Below are positions 1 through 8,450 of a stretch of 64,000 nt of DNA, piece by piece. Under the pieces are notes generated by a model, which saw nothing but the letters and a program-made list of their open reading frames with translations, was not told where the DNA came from and ran no database searches. The DNA comes from Lenzites betulinus. Its lineage: Eukaryota > Basidiomycota > Agaricomycetes > Polyporales > Polyporaceae. The first letter of the stretch is position 1. Each line of letters opens with the position of its first letter. The translations under genes and the position numbers were made by a program. The stretch lies in NCBI GenBank assembly GCA_022264855.1, contig JABYQU010000034.1, positions 1-64,000 of the forward strand, written 5' to 3'.

Positions 1-367
1 ATAACAACAGCCCAGCGCAAAGAGGATCGGCCAGAATTGATTGCAGAGAGCGGAGGAAGCGAGCCCAGGGGGAGGAAGAAGGGAGGACCTGCCTAATCGG
101 GGTGTACTGATCCGAGAACAAAAGCGCCCGCTTTCCGGGGCTGTATGGGCGCCAAGTAGTACTACACAGATAAGATTAGGGTGTAATCTACAAAAGATAA
201 GCAATAGATCAGTGAAAAACAACAGATAACAGTGCTCCCCCGGGGCACCTGCCTAATTAGGCAAGTCCTGGAGGCTTTCCGGGCACTTTCTCGGGCTGTC
301 CATGCATCAGAATCCTACGGTACATAATGCAATAGGCCGCAGGCATTTACCGGTACCTGATACATCA
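1..367 (-). repeat. Terminal-repeat remnant of the CpG-rich gypsy family
   Basis: This segment is a diverged relative of the arms at 5,199-5,885 and 6,780-7,509. It shares the AT palindrome CCTAATTAGG (near 252), the preceding GATAACA and CCCCGGG motifs, and a GCGCCCG stretch near 125. It ends at the palindromic terminus TGATACATCA at 358-367. It has the orientation of the right arm. It directly abuts the 3' side of the integrase segment, so it may be the 3' LTR of that minus-strand element. It could equally be the end of another copy of the inverted-repeat element. Its outer end lies beyond the window. Confidence 0.5.
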
Positions 368-760
368 GGTCTACCACAGCTTGTGGTCATATGCGGCGCA
401 ACGGCCTCGTCGGACTCACCCAGTTCCTCGAGGACTGGGTCGCGCGCATTTTGGCCGACCCGACGGACGAGACGGTGCCCGCGTTGTGGAACCCGCCGGC
501 GCGCGAGTAGAATAGGGCGCGCGCGCCTTAGACTGTAGATATTGTAGATAGGCTGCGTTCGCGCCTGTACATAGCATACTCGTCTTGGGAATTGAGTCCG
601 CGCGCGCGTGTGCGTGTGGCGGTATTTCTTGGCCTCCATTTGGTGTGAACTGTAACGACTGACTAGAGTTAACTTGAATGGAAAGAAAGGGTATCGAGCG
701 CGCGCGCGAGAATGGCGCGCGCTTTGCACGTTGAAGTACTGTTGACTCTCCCGCGCGCGC
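368..760. other. CpG-rich spacer between the terminal repeat and integrase
   Basis: The stretch holds alternating GC runs and no recognisable pol domain. A plus-strand reading frame of 39 codons (391-510) starts just inside the repeat boundary and looks protein-like in composition, but has no identifiable family. The minus-strand frame through here is rich in Arg and looks like a shadow of the GC runs. Confidence 0.3.
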
Positions 761-1922
761 CTACTCCGCGATGTCCTCGTCTTCCGCGCCATCGTCTTCG
801 GAGTGCACCAGCTCCGCTAAGCGCTTGTCCGAGATGTCCGCAAAGTTCGGAGGAAGCGCAATGTACTGGCGCGCGAAGTAGGGGATGAGTCGGAATGCCC
901 CAATGGGGCGATGAAACACTGTGCCGTCCAGCTCGCAGACCACATACGCGCCTCCGCGGTTACGTGAGACTACTACGACGGGTCCTGTGTACCGCGCGCG
1001 CATCTTGCGGTTGAGTGACTTCTCGATTTGGGTGTGTCGTACCAAGACGAGCGCGCCGGCCCCGAAGTCGAAGTCGCGCATAGTGTGCTGATGATCGCGC
1101 TCGAACTTCTGGCCGCGCGCACGCGCGCGCTGTAGACCGTAGAGCGCAGTCGCGCGACGTCCTCCGCGCGGCGTTGTAGCGCTACGGCTCTGCGCGCGAT
1201 GAGCTCCGTGGTGGAGATAAGTCCCTGGGCGCGGGCATGAGATAGGTAGCTTCGGAGATGTCGAAAGGGAGGATCGGGTGGCAGCCGTGACTGCAAAGTA
1301 GGGGGAACAGCCCATGCGGCGACGTATAGTGATGCGCTCTGACCAAAAGACTGAGTGCGCGACCTGCGACCACTTGGTCTGGTCTCCATCCGCGGCCTTG
1401 AACAGGGCCTGGCGTACGTCAAAGTGGGGGCGCTCTACCAGTCCGTTCGCGCGCGAGTTGTAGCCACTGATACGGACGTGGTGAACACCATGCTGTTTCT
1501 CGATCCTCCGCATGGCTTTCACAAAGGCCGCGCCGTTGTCCGTGATGATCTCCATGACCCCGCCCCAGCGGCAGAGTATGTCCTGGTAGATGAAGTCGGC
1601 TAGGTCTTCTCGGTCTCGCGACGCAGCATACGCCACTCCACATAGGCCGTGAGAGCGCAGCGCGCCTGGACGATGAGCTTGAACCCGCCTGAGACGGGCA
1701 TGAACATGGTGTCGATGTAGATGCGCGCGAAGACGGAGGCTGGCATCGCGACCGTAGGGGGATGACGATGTGTCGCACCTGACGCAGTTGGCAGAGGTGA
1801 CATGTCCTGACAAACCAAGTCACATCATCGCGCAGGGTAGGCCACCAGAAGCGTTCTGAGATGGTCTGGAGCGTCGCGTAGCGTCCACGGTGTCCTAGGG
1901 AGTCGTGCGCGACCCGGAGCAC
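761..1922 (-). pseudogene. Ty3/gypsy integrase remnant (CpG-rich element)
   Basis: This is the integrase of a gypsy retrotransposon, which would join element cDNA to the chromosome. Read on the minus strand, a zinc-binding HHCC region comes first (1,700-1,922, with GHRGRYATL and CHLCQLR). The first catalytic Asp follows in ARIYIDTMF (near 1,710-1,730). The second is in ITDNGAAF (near 1,515-1,540) and the Glu is in ANGLVERP (near 1,430-1,450). The C-terminal segment with ALVLVRHTQIEKS and RARYTGPVVVVSRN ends at the stop at 761. These parts lie in different reading frames (at least two shifts between 1,419 and 1,922), so the copy is inactive. The catalytic residues themselves are still present. 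It lies downstream of the RT segment in the normal Ty3/gypsy order. Confidence 0.8.
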
Positions 1923-2499
1923 CTCGTAGCGGCCCTCGTAGTGTACGACCAGCTTGTGCGCGCCGTGAGGGTCCTTGCGCCAGAGCCGCCGTCATGCAGG
2001 AAGAACTGCTGCGCGTACTTGATGAACCGCGCGTAGGTCTCGTCTGAGATGTCCAAAGGCCGGTGGAGAGTCCCAAGCCAGTCCTTGACGTCCAATAGCC
2101 TTCGTCGCCGCGAATCGTGTGTTTGGACTTGGGGATAGCCGGTGGAGGCTCCTGCGCGTCCTCGTCTTCGGCTGGTGTGTGTGCGCGCGCGGACTGTCGG
2201 CGCTCGTGGCCTCGACCTCGCGCGCGCGTTGCTCCGGCGTGGGTGTGTCCGCGCGCGCGGTGTGGGTGCGCGCGCTGGGTGCGCGCGTGCTCTACTGCTC
2301 GCGCGCGCCGTTGAATCCGCTCGAGCTCTAGCTCCTCCCCCCACTGAAATCTGTGCCGTCCTCGGCCAGTGCCGGCAGGCCCAGCGCAAACAACGGTGTG
2401 GTGAAGGAAAGAGTTGGGCCGCGGTGGAGAGCTGCCGATGGAAGGATGTGGTGGATAAACCCGTGTAGGTTGTCGATCCAATCCTCGAAGTCGTCTTCG
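1923..2499 (-). pseudogene. Degenerate RNase H-to-integrase linker
   Basis: This stretch joins RT/RNase H to integrase. Several overlapping frames are rich in Arg, Ala and Thr because of GCGCGC runs. A piece of recognisable linker, with the acidic DDEDDFEDWIDNL motif and HGFIHH, reads in the frame covering 2,328-2,576, so the pol frame shifts near 2,500-2,530. No catalytic domain is expected in this part. Confidence 0.5.
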
Positions 2500-3945
2500 T
2501 CATCGACAGGCTCGGGTCCCCTGGTGTCGAGGCCGTCGCGAGAGCCCGTCAGGGCCGTGAGACGTCCCTGGAACATGTACGAGCTCGAAGTGGAAGGTGA
2601 GGATGGAGACGATCCAGCGATTGATGCTCGCGCTGGGTGAGATATCCGGGTTGTTAAGCATTCCTTTGATGTAGCGCGCGTCGACCTCGATGATCAGGTT
2701 GCGCACGCCAATCAGGTACAGCTTGAGCGCGCGCAGCGCGCGATACAGTCCGTAGATCTCGAGTTTGGGCTGGGAGAAGCGTGCCTCGCGCTCGTTAAGC
2801 GTGATCGATCCAAAGCGCGCGTAGTAGCGCTTTCGCGGGTCCTCCTCGTCGCACTGGCATAGATGGAAGCCCGCTGCGATGTAGGACGTGTCTACCGCTA
2901 GGATCACTGGCGCTTCGGACTCGTAGTCGAGCGCGCGCAAAGCTGGAGAGGCCAGTAGCGCGTCGATCAGGTCGCGCTGGGCCGCGCGCTGCGGCTCGCC
3001 GAACTCGAAGGGTACGTCCTTGCGCGTCAGGTGGACCAGCGCGTGCGCGCGCTGCGCGAAGTTGCGAATGAAGATGCGCGCGACCCCGATGGTGCCCAGG
3101 AACGCGCGCACTTCGGAAAGGTCTTTGCATGGGCCCCAATTCTTGACGATCTCGACGCGCGACTCCTCGGGGAGACGTCCTTCGGGTGTACAACGGTGCC
3201 CGACGACCATAATCTCGCGCCGGCAGACCATTGACTTTGTCCCTGAGAAAGTGCCTCCCGCGTACTTCATGCGCTGCGTAACGCGATTGACGTCTTGGAA
3301 GTGTTCCCACACGAAGCGGCGGATACCGGGGTTTGCGGAAATGGTCTCGTAGGTGCCATCCGCGCGCTTGTAGTCTGTCGCGGGACCTTTGACCGGTACG
3401 TCGTCGATGTAAGGAATGGTGAGATGAGGGATTTCGAGGCGCAGGATGTACGTGACGTCGTCATGGAAGATAGGAACCGAATTACACCACCCCATAGGCA
3501 GGGTACGATGGCGCAGCGCGCCGAAGGGAGTCTGGAAGGTGGTGAGGTCGCGCGAAGTGACTGAGATGAGCCGTTCGTCATAGCCGACATAGAGATCGAA
3601 GATGGAACCACACGGGCGCCCTCCGAATTGCTCCGCGAGGTGGTCGGGCGTAGGAGGCACCCCGCTATGCTGGATAGTGACTTTGTTGAGCGGCTCCAGG
3701 CTGTGGACGATACGGAGGGAGTGTTTGTCCTTCTTCAGGACGCAGAACCAGCGCGAGCGATAGGAGGAGTTGGATGGCTCGTACACGCCGGCCGCGATCT
3801 TCTTCTTGATGATGTCGCAGACCTCCTTGTAGAGTCCTGGGGGAATGGGGATGTTGCGCTCGACCCAGGGCGTGTGCGGGACCACCGGAAACTCCACAGG
3901 AGGGAAGAACTCGGGTTGAAGCACCCGCGCTCGTCGTCGTTCCAC
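2500..3945 (-). CDS. Gypsy reverse transcriptase-RNase H segment
   Basis: This 481-codon open frame encodes the RT and RNase H of the CpG-rich gypsy element. RT begins with the fungal-family motif VPHTPWVERNIPIPPG. The polymerase motifs are SRWFCVLKKD, TFQTPFGALR and the catalytic box PYIDDVPVKG near residue 180 (about 3,390-3,415). The connection region has GHRCTPEGRLP and SEVRAFLGTIGVARIF. The RNase H-like part carries ILAVDTSYIAAGF, KLEIYGLYRAL, EVDARYIKGM and the end motif HVPGTSHGPDGLSRRP. This is the longest undamaged piece of the element. The frame breaks upstream near 3,960, where EERMEAVDKAHGDGFLWPE reads in another frame, and downstream near 2,530. The first Met at 3,945 is therefore not a true start. 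Confidence 0.88.
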   Translation of the reverse strand: MERRRARVLQPEFFPPVEFPVVPHTPWVERNIPIPPGLYKEVCDIIKKKIAAGVYEPSNSSYRSRWFCVLKKDKHSLRIVHSLEPLNKVTIQHSGVPPTPDHLAEQFGGRPCGSIFDLYVGYDERLISVTSRDLTTFQTPFGALRHRTLPMGWCNSVPIFHDDVTYILRLEIPHLTIPYIDDVPVKGPATDYKRADGTYETISANPGIRRFVWEHFQDVNRVTQRMKYAGGTFSGTKSMVCRREIMVVGHRCTPEGRLPEESRVEIVKNWGPCKDLSEVRAFLGTIGVARIFIRNFAQRAHALVHLTRKDVPFEFGEPQRAAQRDLIDALLASPALRALDYESEAPVILAVDTSYIAAGFHLCQCDEEDPRKRYYARFGSITLNEREARFSQPKLEIYGLYRALRALKLYLIGVRNLIIEVDARYIKGMLNNPDISPSASINRWIVSILTFHFELVHVPGTSHGPDGLSRRPRHQGTRACR

Positions 3946-4940
3946 GCGAAGGCCTCGTTCTGCTGGCTAAAGAAGTGATGAAGGAGCTTCTGTTCTCTGG
4001 CCAGAGGAAGCCGTCGCCGTGAGCCTTGTCGACCGCCTCCATGCGCTCCTGCGTATAGCGGCCCGTCGGTACAAACACGGGTGGGTGAGGACTGAGCGGC
4101 GGTATGCTCGCGAGAGGGTCGCCTGTGATGTTGCGCTCGATGCGAAAGTGTTCAGGCGACGTGCCGAGGACCGGGCGGACCTTGCGCGCGACCGGCTTGT
4201 ACTTCTTTTTGGCCGAGATGTACGCCTCGGTAAGTACGCCCGACCGTATTGGCTTCGCGCGGTAAGTCCATGTCGGTGGTGGGGAGGGGTCGCGCGATGC
4301 GTAGGCCAGTTTGGCCTTGGCGGGCGCGCGCGTTGGATGCGCGCGCGAGGGGTCGCGCGCATGGGAGTCGAGCGCGCGGTGTCTTCCGCGCGCAATAACA
4401 CTGGGTCGCGCGCGGGGGTATTGGTGGCTGGGGTTGCGCCCGCCTTGGGAGTAGAGGGGCTAGGGAGCCCTTGAGACTGAGAGGAACCTAGAGGAGACAT
4501 AGACGCGACCAGAGGAGCGAACTGGACATAGACGGAACAAAGACGTGAGGTGGGCGCGCGCTATAGGCGTCTTCATGGGGTTTTAGGGGCGTAGAGGGAG
4601 AAGGGGTTGCGCGCGGTGCGTCTCCATGTGGTTTTTCAAGTTTGTCGAGCAGAGATAGCACCTCTATAGGTAGTGCGTCGCAGGCAGAGAAATAGAGCGC
4701 GGAAAGAGGCAGAGATGGGTCAGGAGTCGGGGTATACGACGTGATGCGCGGCACGCCATTTCTACAGTGATTACGCATGCGATCTCGCCATCTGGGACCT
4801 CAAGCAAGGGCTGGCTGTCCAAGGGGATGTCCGGCGTCGGAAGCCGAAAGCGCGCGCCCGCGCGCGATGGTGGGCACGGTCGCGATCGTCCCGTGTTCGG
4901 GCACACGATGGTCAGGGTCTGCTCCTCGTTAGTGAAGTTC
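3946..4940 (-). pseudogene. Degenerate pol region between protease and RT
   Basis: The region upstream of RT in pol is broken into several frames. A family-like piece (VFVPTGRYTQERMEAVDK and GDGFLWPE) reads at about 3,965-4,080. Farther upstream, Pro/Arg/Thr-rich text in the frame 3,967-4,500 reflects GCGC runs. No second catalytic domain is seen. It marks the continuity of pol between RT and the protease remnant at 4,965-5,175. Confidence 0.5.
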
Positions 4941-4964
4941 TTGACGACGCTCTTGGTCAAAACG

Positions 4965-5175
4965 TCGAAGGGACCCAGGATTCGTAGGCTGCAGACGAAT
5001 GACGTGCACTGCAGGTACAAGACAATGTCTGCCACTCGAAAGGCACGTTCCGTAAGCAAGCCTATTAGACCATGTAGGACGATGGTCGGGTCGTAGCGGC
5101 CGAAGACATGGAGGTCCGGACAGCCGTCGAGAGCCCGGATCGAGATTGCCTCGACAAACTCCTTGTTGTCACCAA
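4965..5175 (-). pseudogene. Duplicated retropepsin remnant next to the inverted-repeat element
   Basis: This sequence is a damaged copy of the protease segment at 7,510-7,775, in the same orientation. Shared stretches include ACGAATGACGTGCAC, ACAAGACAATGTC and GACAAACTCCTTGTTGTC. Relative to the other copy it lacks two blocks (roughly 36 and 15 bases) and has small indels, so the protease frame is lost and the catalytic region is not readable as one peptide. The reading FRVADIVLYLQ survives. Similarity stops abruptly just before 5,180, about 20 bases from the left end of the inverted-repeat element. Confidence 0.75.
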
Positions 5176-5633
5176 AGCAGTGCTGTTGTAGGAATGATAC
5201 ATCAGAACCGGCTAAGGCGTGCGCCGCGATACAAAGTAAACGGCTGGTTGTGATGTATCACGAAACCGCCGGAACCTCCGAAAAGGGCCCCGGGACCTTC
5301 CTAATTAGGCAGGTAGCCCCGGGGAAGCCTGTTATCTCCCAGAGATAACAGATATGTCCAGATAAGGCTGATTATGTCTTATCTCTTTAGATTGACTTCT
5401 TATCTCATCTCCCTGGCCTCAATAGCCTCGCTATCTGGGCGCTTATTTGGCGTTTTGGTGCGCACATCCTCCCCCTTCCTCCTCTGCTAGCTCATTCAGT
5501 TCTCATCTGTTGCACCTCTACTATGCTCGTTCAAAAGGCGTTTTCAGGCGAAAAATCGTACATAGGTTTCAAAGGCACAGGTAAGTACTACAATATGCAG
5601 TACAGGTACTAGTAGGGCGATCAAAGAGACATA

Positions 5634-5657
5634 AAACGGGCGATAACTCGCCCGTTT
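5634..5657. other. Perfect 10-bp stem-loop in the left arm
   Basis: The sequence AAACGGGCGA, a TAAC loop and TCGCCCGTTT form a perfect 10-bp stem. An equivalent hairpin with one mismatch lies in the right arm near 7,037-7,062. Conservation in both arms suggests the structure belongs to the element. Confidence 0.7.
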
Positions 5658-5671
5658 CGCGTCGCGCAGAT

Positions 5672-5726
5672 GCGCAAAGGACGCGTTAGAACCGTGCGTG
5701 TAGCCGGTTCTAACGAGCCCTTGCGC
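5672..5726. other. Imperfect hairpin in the left arm
   Basis: GTTAGAACCG near 5,685-5,694 pairs with CGGTTCTAAC at 5,705-5,714, with outer pairing of CAAAGG against CCTTG. It is the counterpart of the perfect 20-bp hairpin at 6,966-7,022 and looks like a decayed version of it. Confidence 0.65.
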
Positions 5727-5885
5727 GCGCAAAACGACCCAGCCGTTCCAGGTTTGTGCTTCTCCCAGGAGCAATCCACCTTGGAGCATTCGCTCTTTTC
5801 TCCCCATAACATGTTCCAAGTGCCCTGAAAGTGATTTATAGGTACTATATACCCTCAGTAAAAACAGCATCAGAACACTCAAACA

Positions 5886-6779
5886 AGAGCATAAGAGACG
5901 TTCCAGCCCAAGCTATAGCACACCCCCCTAACCCCCTCCCTGCTCTTTCCTTCTCCCCCCTGACGCCCACCCCGGCGCTGTTAATTTCAGACTATGTATC
6001 TATACCATACATGTATCTACGACGTTTCAGGACACCTAGATGTGAAATGAAGAATATATTTAAGTTCTTCCTCTGACATCATCTGCCCTGTGGCGTTCAG
6101 TATGCTACCCAATATCCATTATAATACATGGGTCATGTAGACGTCGTATGTAGCTAACCAATGCAAAAGAAACGATGTAAAACGACAGAAATGAATGAGT
6201 TATAGCTTTACAGTGTGAACATAATATATTGTGCTTACCACTGCTCCGGGACTGTAAGACCCGTCTTACAGCATCTTACAGTACACAGCTATGCACTAGC
6301 ACAAACTAGACACCTTAGATACTTTCCTCATAGCTCCGTGACTTCTGCACCAAATATTATGATTCAAAATGTGTTATGTTCGTCTTTCCATGTCTATTCA
6401 ATGGTAAGTTTTACTATCGCATGCCTGGATCAGTACTATCAAGCACTATAGTTGACAACTGATAAGGGTGCCAAAGAACCAGTTCCTCGCCGATTAGGGC
6501 GCAAAGACCACGGGTCTGTTCACACATGCAAGACAGACCAGCTGAAAAAAACAGGATATTGATACGACTCTTTTTCACTGAGATATCGAGGTTTTGAGGG
6601 AGGAAGAAGTATTTCTCGCTTTTTTTAAGTTGCAGACACTGTAACACACTGTAAGAGGCAATGAAGGGGTTTAAAATATATTGAAGACTAGTAGTAGCAT
6701 ACATAGGGTGTATGGAGAGGTCACAAGGGGTCTATCAACAAAGGGAGAGGGTGTGGAGGGTCCTATGATCACCCATATT
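5886..6779. other. Core of the inverted-repeat element, no gene recognised
   Basis: This stretch of about 0.9 kb between the arms is AT-richer than its surroundings. It contains a C-rich tract (about 5,921-5,975) and a perfect 8-bp stem, CTGTAAGA with loop CCCG and TCTTACAG, at 6,252-6,271. No transposase, recombinase or RT motif was seen on either strand; the longest open frames are under 100 codons and resemble nothing known. The element therefore looks non-autonomous. Confidence 0.6.
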
Positions 6780-7509
6780 ATACTAGATCTAGCTGAATTG
6801 GCGGGTTCTGTGTATGTGGAATCCATTTGAGCACACTACTATGGTATACATACAAGAGATGGGACATGTGCAATAGAAAATGGAAGAGAACAGCCCAGAT
6901 GTTCCCAAGGATGCTGCTCCTGGGGAAGGGCGCGCATAACTTGGGAACCGCTGGGTCGTTCTGCGCGCAAAAGGACGCGTTAGAACCGCACTGAAAGCAC
7001 GATTCTAACGCGTCCTTTTGCGTGGTTTGACAACGCAAAACGGACGAGCTATCGCCCGTTTTGTGTCGCTTAAAGCGCCCTAGTAGCACTTGTGATCTTT
7101 ATGTGAGTACTTACCTGTGTCTAACGAAACCTGTATACGATTTTTCGCATTTAAATCGCCTTTCAAACAAGCCTAGATATAGCCTGATAGAGTAGAAACT
7201 GAGTGAGCTAGCAGGAGAAGAAGCAGGAGGAGGAGCGCACCAAAACGCGAAATAAGCGCCCGTGTGGCGAGGCTATTGAGGCAGGGGAGGGACCCGGGAG
7301 ATGAGATAACAAGTTAATCTAAAGAGATAAGGCACAATCAGTAAGATCTGGGCATATCTGCTATCTCTGGGGAGATAACAGGCCTCCCCGGGCTGCCTGC
7401 CTAATTAGGAAGGTCCCGGGGCGCTCTCCGGAGCTTCGTAACACATTACGGGCCCTGACGGTTCGTAATGTAAAACGGTTACGGAAGCTAAACGGTTCGT
7501 GACACATTA
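6780..7509 (-). repeat. Right arm of the 2.3 kb inverted-repeat element
   Basis: This is the reverse-complement partner of 5,199-5,885. Read inward on the minus strand it begins TAATGTGTCACGAACC, with two more TAATGT-TACGAA-type copies within the first 90 bases, then CCCGGGACCTTCCTAATTAGG. It keeps the TTATCTCTTTAGATTAACTT block, the GCGCTTATTTCGCGTTTTGG block, a CACAGGTAAGTACT donor-like site (GT at 7,113-7,114) and both hairpins. It abuts the protease reading frame at 7,507-7,510 without any spacer. That position could also make it the 3' LTR of a truncated gag-protease element. Confidence 0.8.
6966..7022. other. Perfect 20-bp hairpin in the right arm
   Basis: CGCAAAAGGACGCGTTAGAA at 6,966-6,985 is exactly complementary to TTCTAACGCGTCCTTTTGCG at 7,003-7,022, leaving a 17-base loop. 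The left arm carries an imperfect version at 5,672-5,726. The pairing is seen directly; any role in RNA structure or transposition is inference. Confidence 0.8.
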
Positions 7510-7779
7510 TGGGTACAACATATGGTGACCCAGAAGGATGTCGTAGGCGGCATGACGAATGACGTGCACCTGCAGGTACAAGACAATGTCCGCCACCGCG
7601 AAAGGCACGTTCCGTACCAAGCCAAGCGACCGATCCACATCGCCATTGGCGGACTGCATGTTAAGGACGATGGTCGGGTCGTAGGCTAGCCGAAGAGCAT
7701 GGCAGACGTCCTCGGACATCGCCACGATCTGAGAGCCCGGGTCAATGATTGCTTCGACAAACTCCTTGTTGTCCACCAA
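7507..7779 (-). CDS. Retropepsin-like aspartic protease segment of gypsy element
   Basis: This is the protease that would cleave the Gag-Pol polyprotein. The readable frame starts with LVDNKEFVEAIIDPGSQIVA, where DPGS replaces the usual DTGA or DSGA catalytic triad motif. It continues through SEDVCHALRLAYDP, a GLVRNVPFAVADIVLYLQ strand and YDILLGHHMLYP, whose ILLG is the usual retropepsin C-terminal motif. The frame ends at the right arm of the inverted-repeat element, so RT and integrase no longer follow directly. A one-base shift near 7,805 separates it from the upstream frame. The DPGS form also seems usual for this fungal family, so activity cannot be excluded on that residue alone. Confidence 0.8.
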   Translation of the reverse strand: MVDNKEFVEAIIDPGSQIVAMSEDVCHALRLAYDPTIVLNMQSANGDVDRSLGLVRNVPFAVADIVLYLQVHVIRHAAYDILLGHHMLYP

Positions 7780-8272
7780 TCCGACGATAGAGCGTAGCGC
7801 GTGGACTCCTTGGCACCGTCAGGACATCGGGGTCGCTACCTGGCTCAAGCCGCTTGAGGTAGACTTCATAGGGGTCAGGCACCACCACGCCCTCTGGAAG
7901 CAGCGGGTCGCCGCTACAGGAGAATAGTGCAGGGTCGTCGGTGTATTCCTCCAACACCTCCTCGATAGTAGTGCAAGACGCCACCGCAATTACGCGCGTA
8001 TCATCCGGCGCGCATCCCTCGTTGCTACCGCGCGCGTCGGTCAGCGCGCGCGAATCGGTAGGGACGCGTCTCGGCGTAACTGCCTCGCGATAGCGCGCGC
8101 GGACCTCAGGGGAAATGGACAGGAGCTCCTCCGGTGTCAGGGTGAGTGTAGGGGTCTTCATGGAGCGCTCGAAGATGTCCTCAGCACAGCTCGCACGGTG
8201 AATCGGAACTTGGGTCTTGTAGGCGGTGTCCTTGTCCTTCGGTGGTACAGGCGGCGCACCGAAGTTGCGCAC
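7780..8272 (-). CDS. Gag-protease linker segment of gypsy element
   Basis: An open frame precedes the protease. It has the family-like pieces KTQVPIHRASCAEDIFERSM and TLTPEELLSISPEVRARYRE, followed by an acidic stretch (TTIEEVLEEYTDDP) and VVVPDPYEVYLKRL. In this fungal gypsy family such a segment sits between Gag and the DPGS protease. A frameshift near 7,805 separates it from the catalytic part. No catalytic residue is expected here. Confidence 0.6.
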
Positions 8273-8450
8273 GCGCGGAGGCGCGTACGTTGCATCGCGC
8301 GCCTTCGCAAAGGGATGTTCGCGCGATGGTTCCGGGGTCGGAGAGGTGCGCGCGACTACCAGCGCGCGCTGGTGCGGCGGCGGATCACGCGCGGGGAGGT
8401 CCGGCTTAGCAGCCTCGCGCGCTGTGCGCGCGGCCTCGCCACCAGCCGTG

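Larger units (their letters stand above)
5199..5885 (+). repeat. Left arm of a 2.3 kb inverted-repeat element
   Basis: This arm is an imperfect reverse complement of 6,780-7,509. Its outer end starts TGATACATCAGAACC and contains a subterminal repeat TGATGTATCACGAA near 5,249. Inward it carries CCTAATTAGG, TAGCCCCGGGG, a GATAACAG/TTATCTCTTTAG block, CCTCAATAGCCTCGC, GCGCTTATTTGGCGTTTTGGTGC, a splice-donor-like CACAGGTAAGTACT and two hairpins. Arm-to-arm identity looks about 75-80 percent by eye. It may be a terminal inverted repeat of a DNA element, or an LTR lying opposite to another LTR. Confidence 0.8.

Noticed and set aside
307..792. 161-codon minus-strand frame next to the terminal repeat
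   Set aside because: Its Arg-rich text comes from GCGC runs and it crosses the repeat boundary at 367.
5199..7509. DIRS-type retrotransposon because of inverted ends
   Set aside because: No tyrosine recombinase was found; the neighbouring pol has a DDE integrase and a retropepsin as in Ty3/gypsy.
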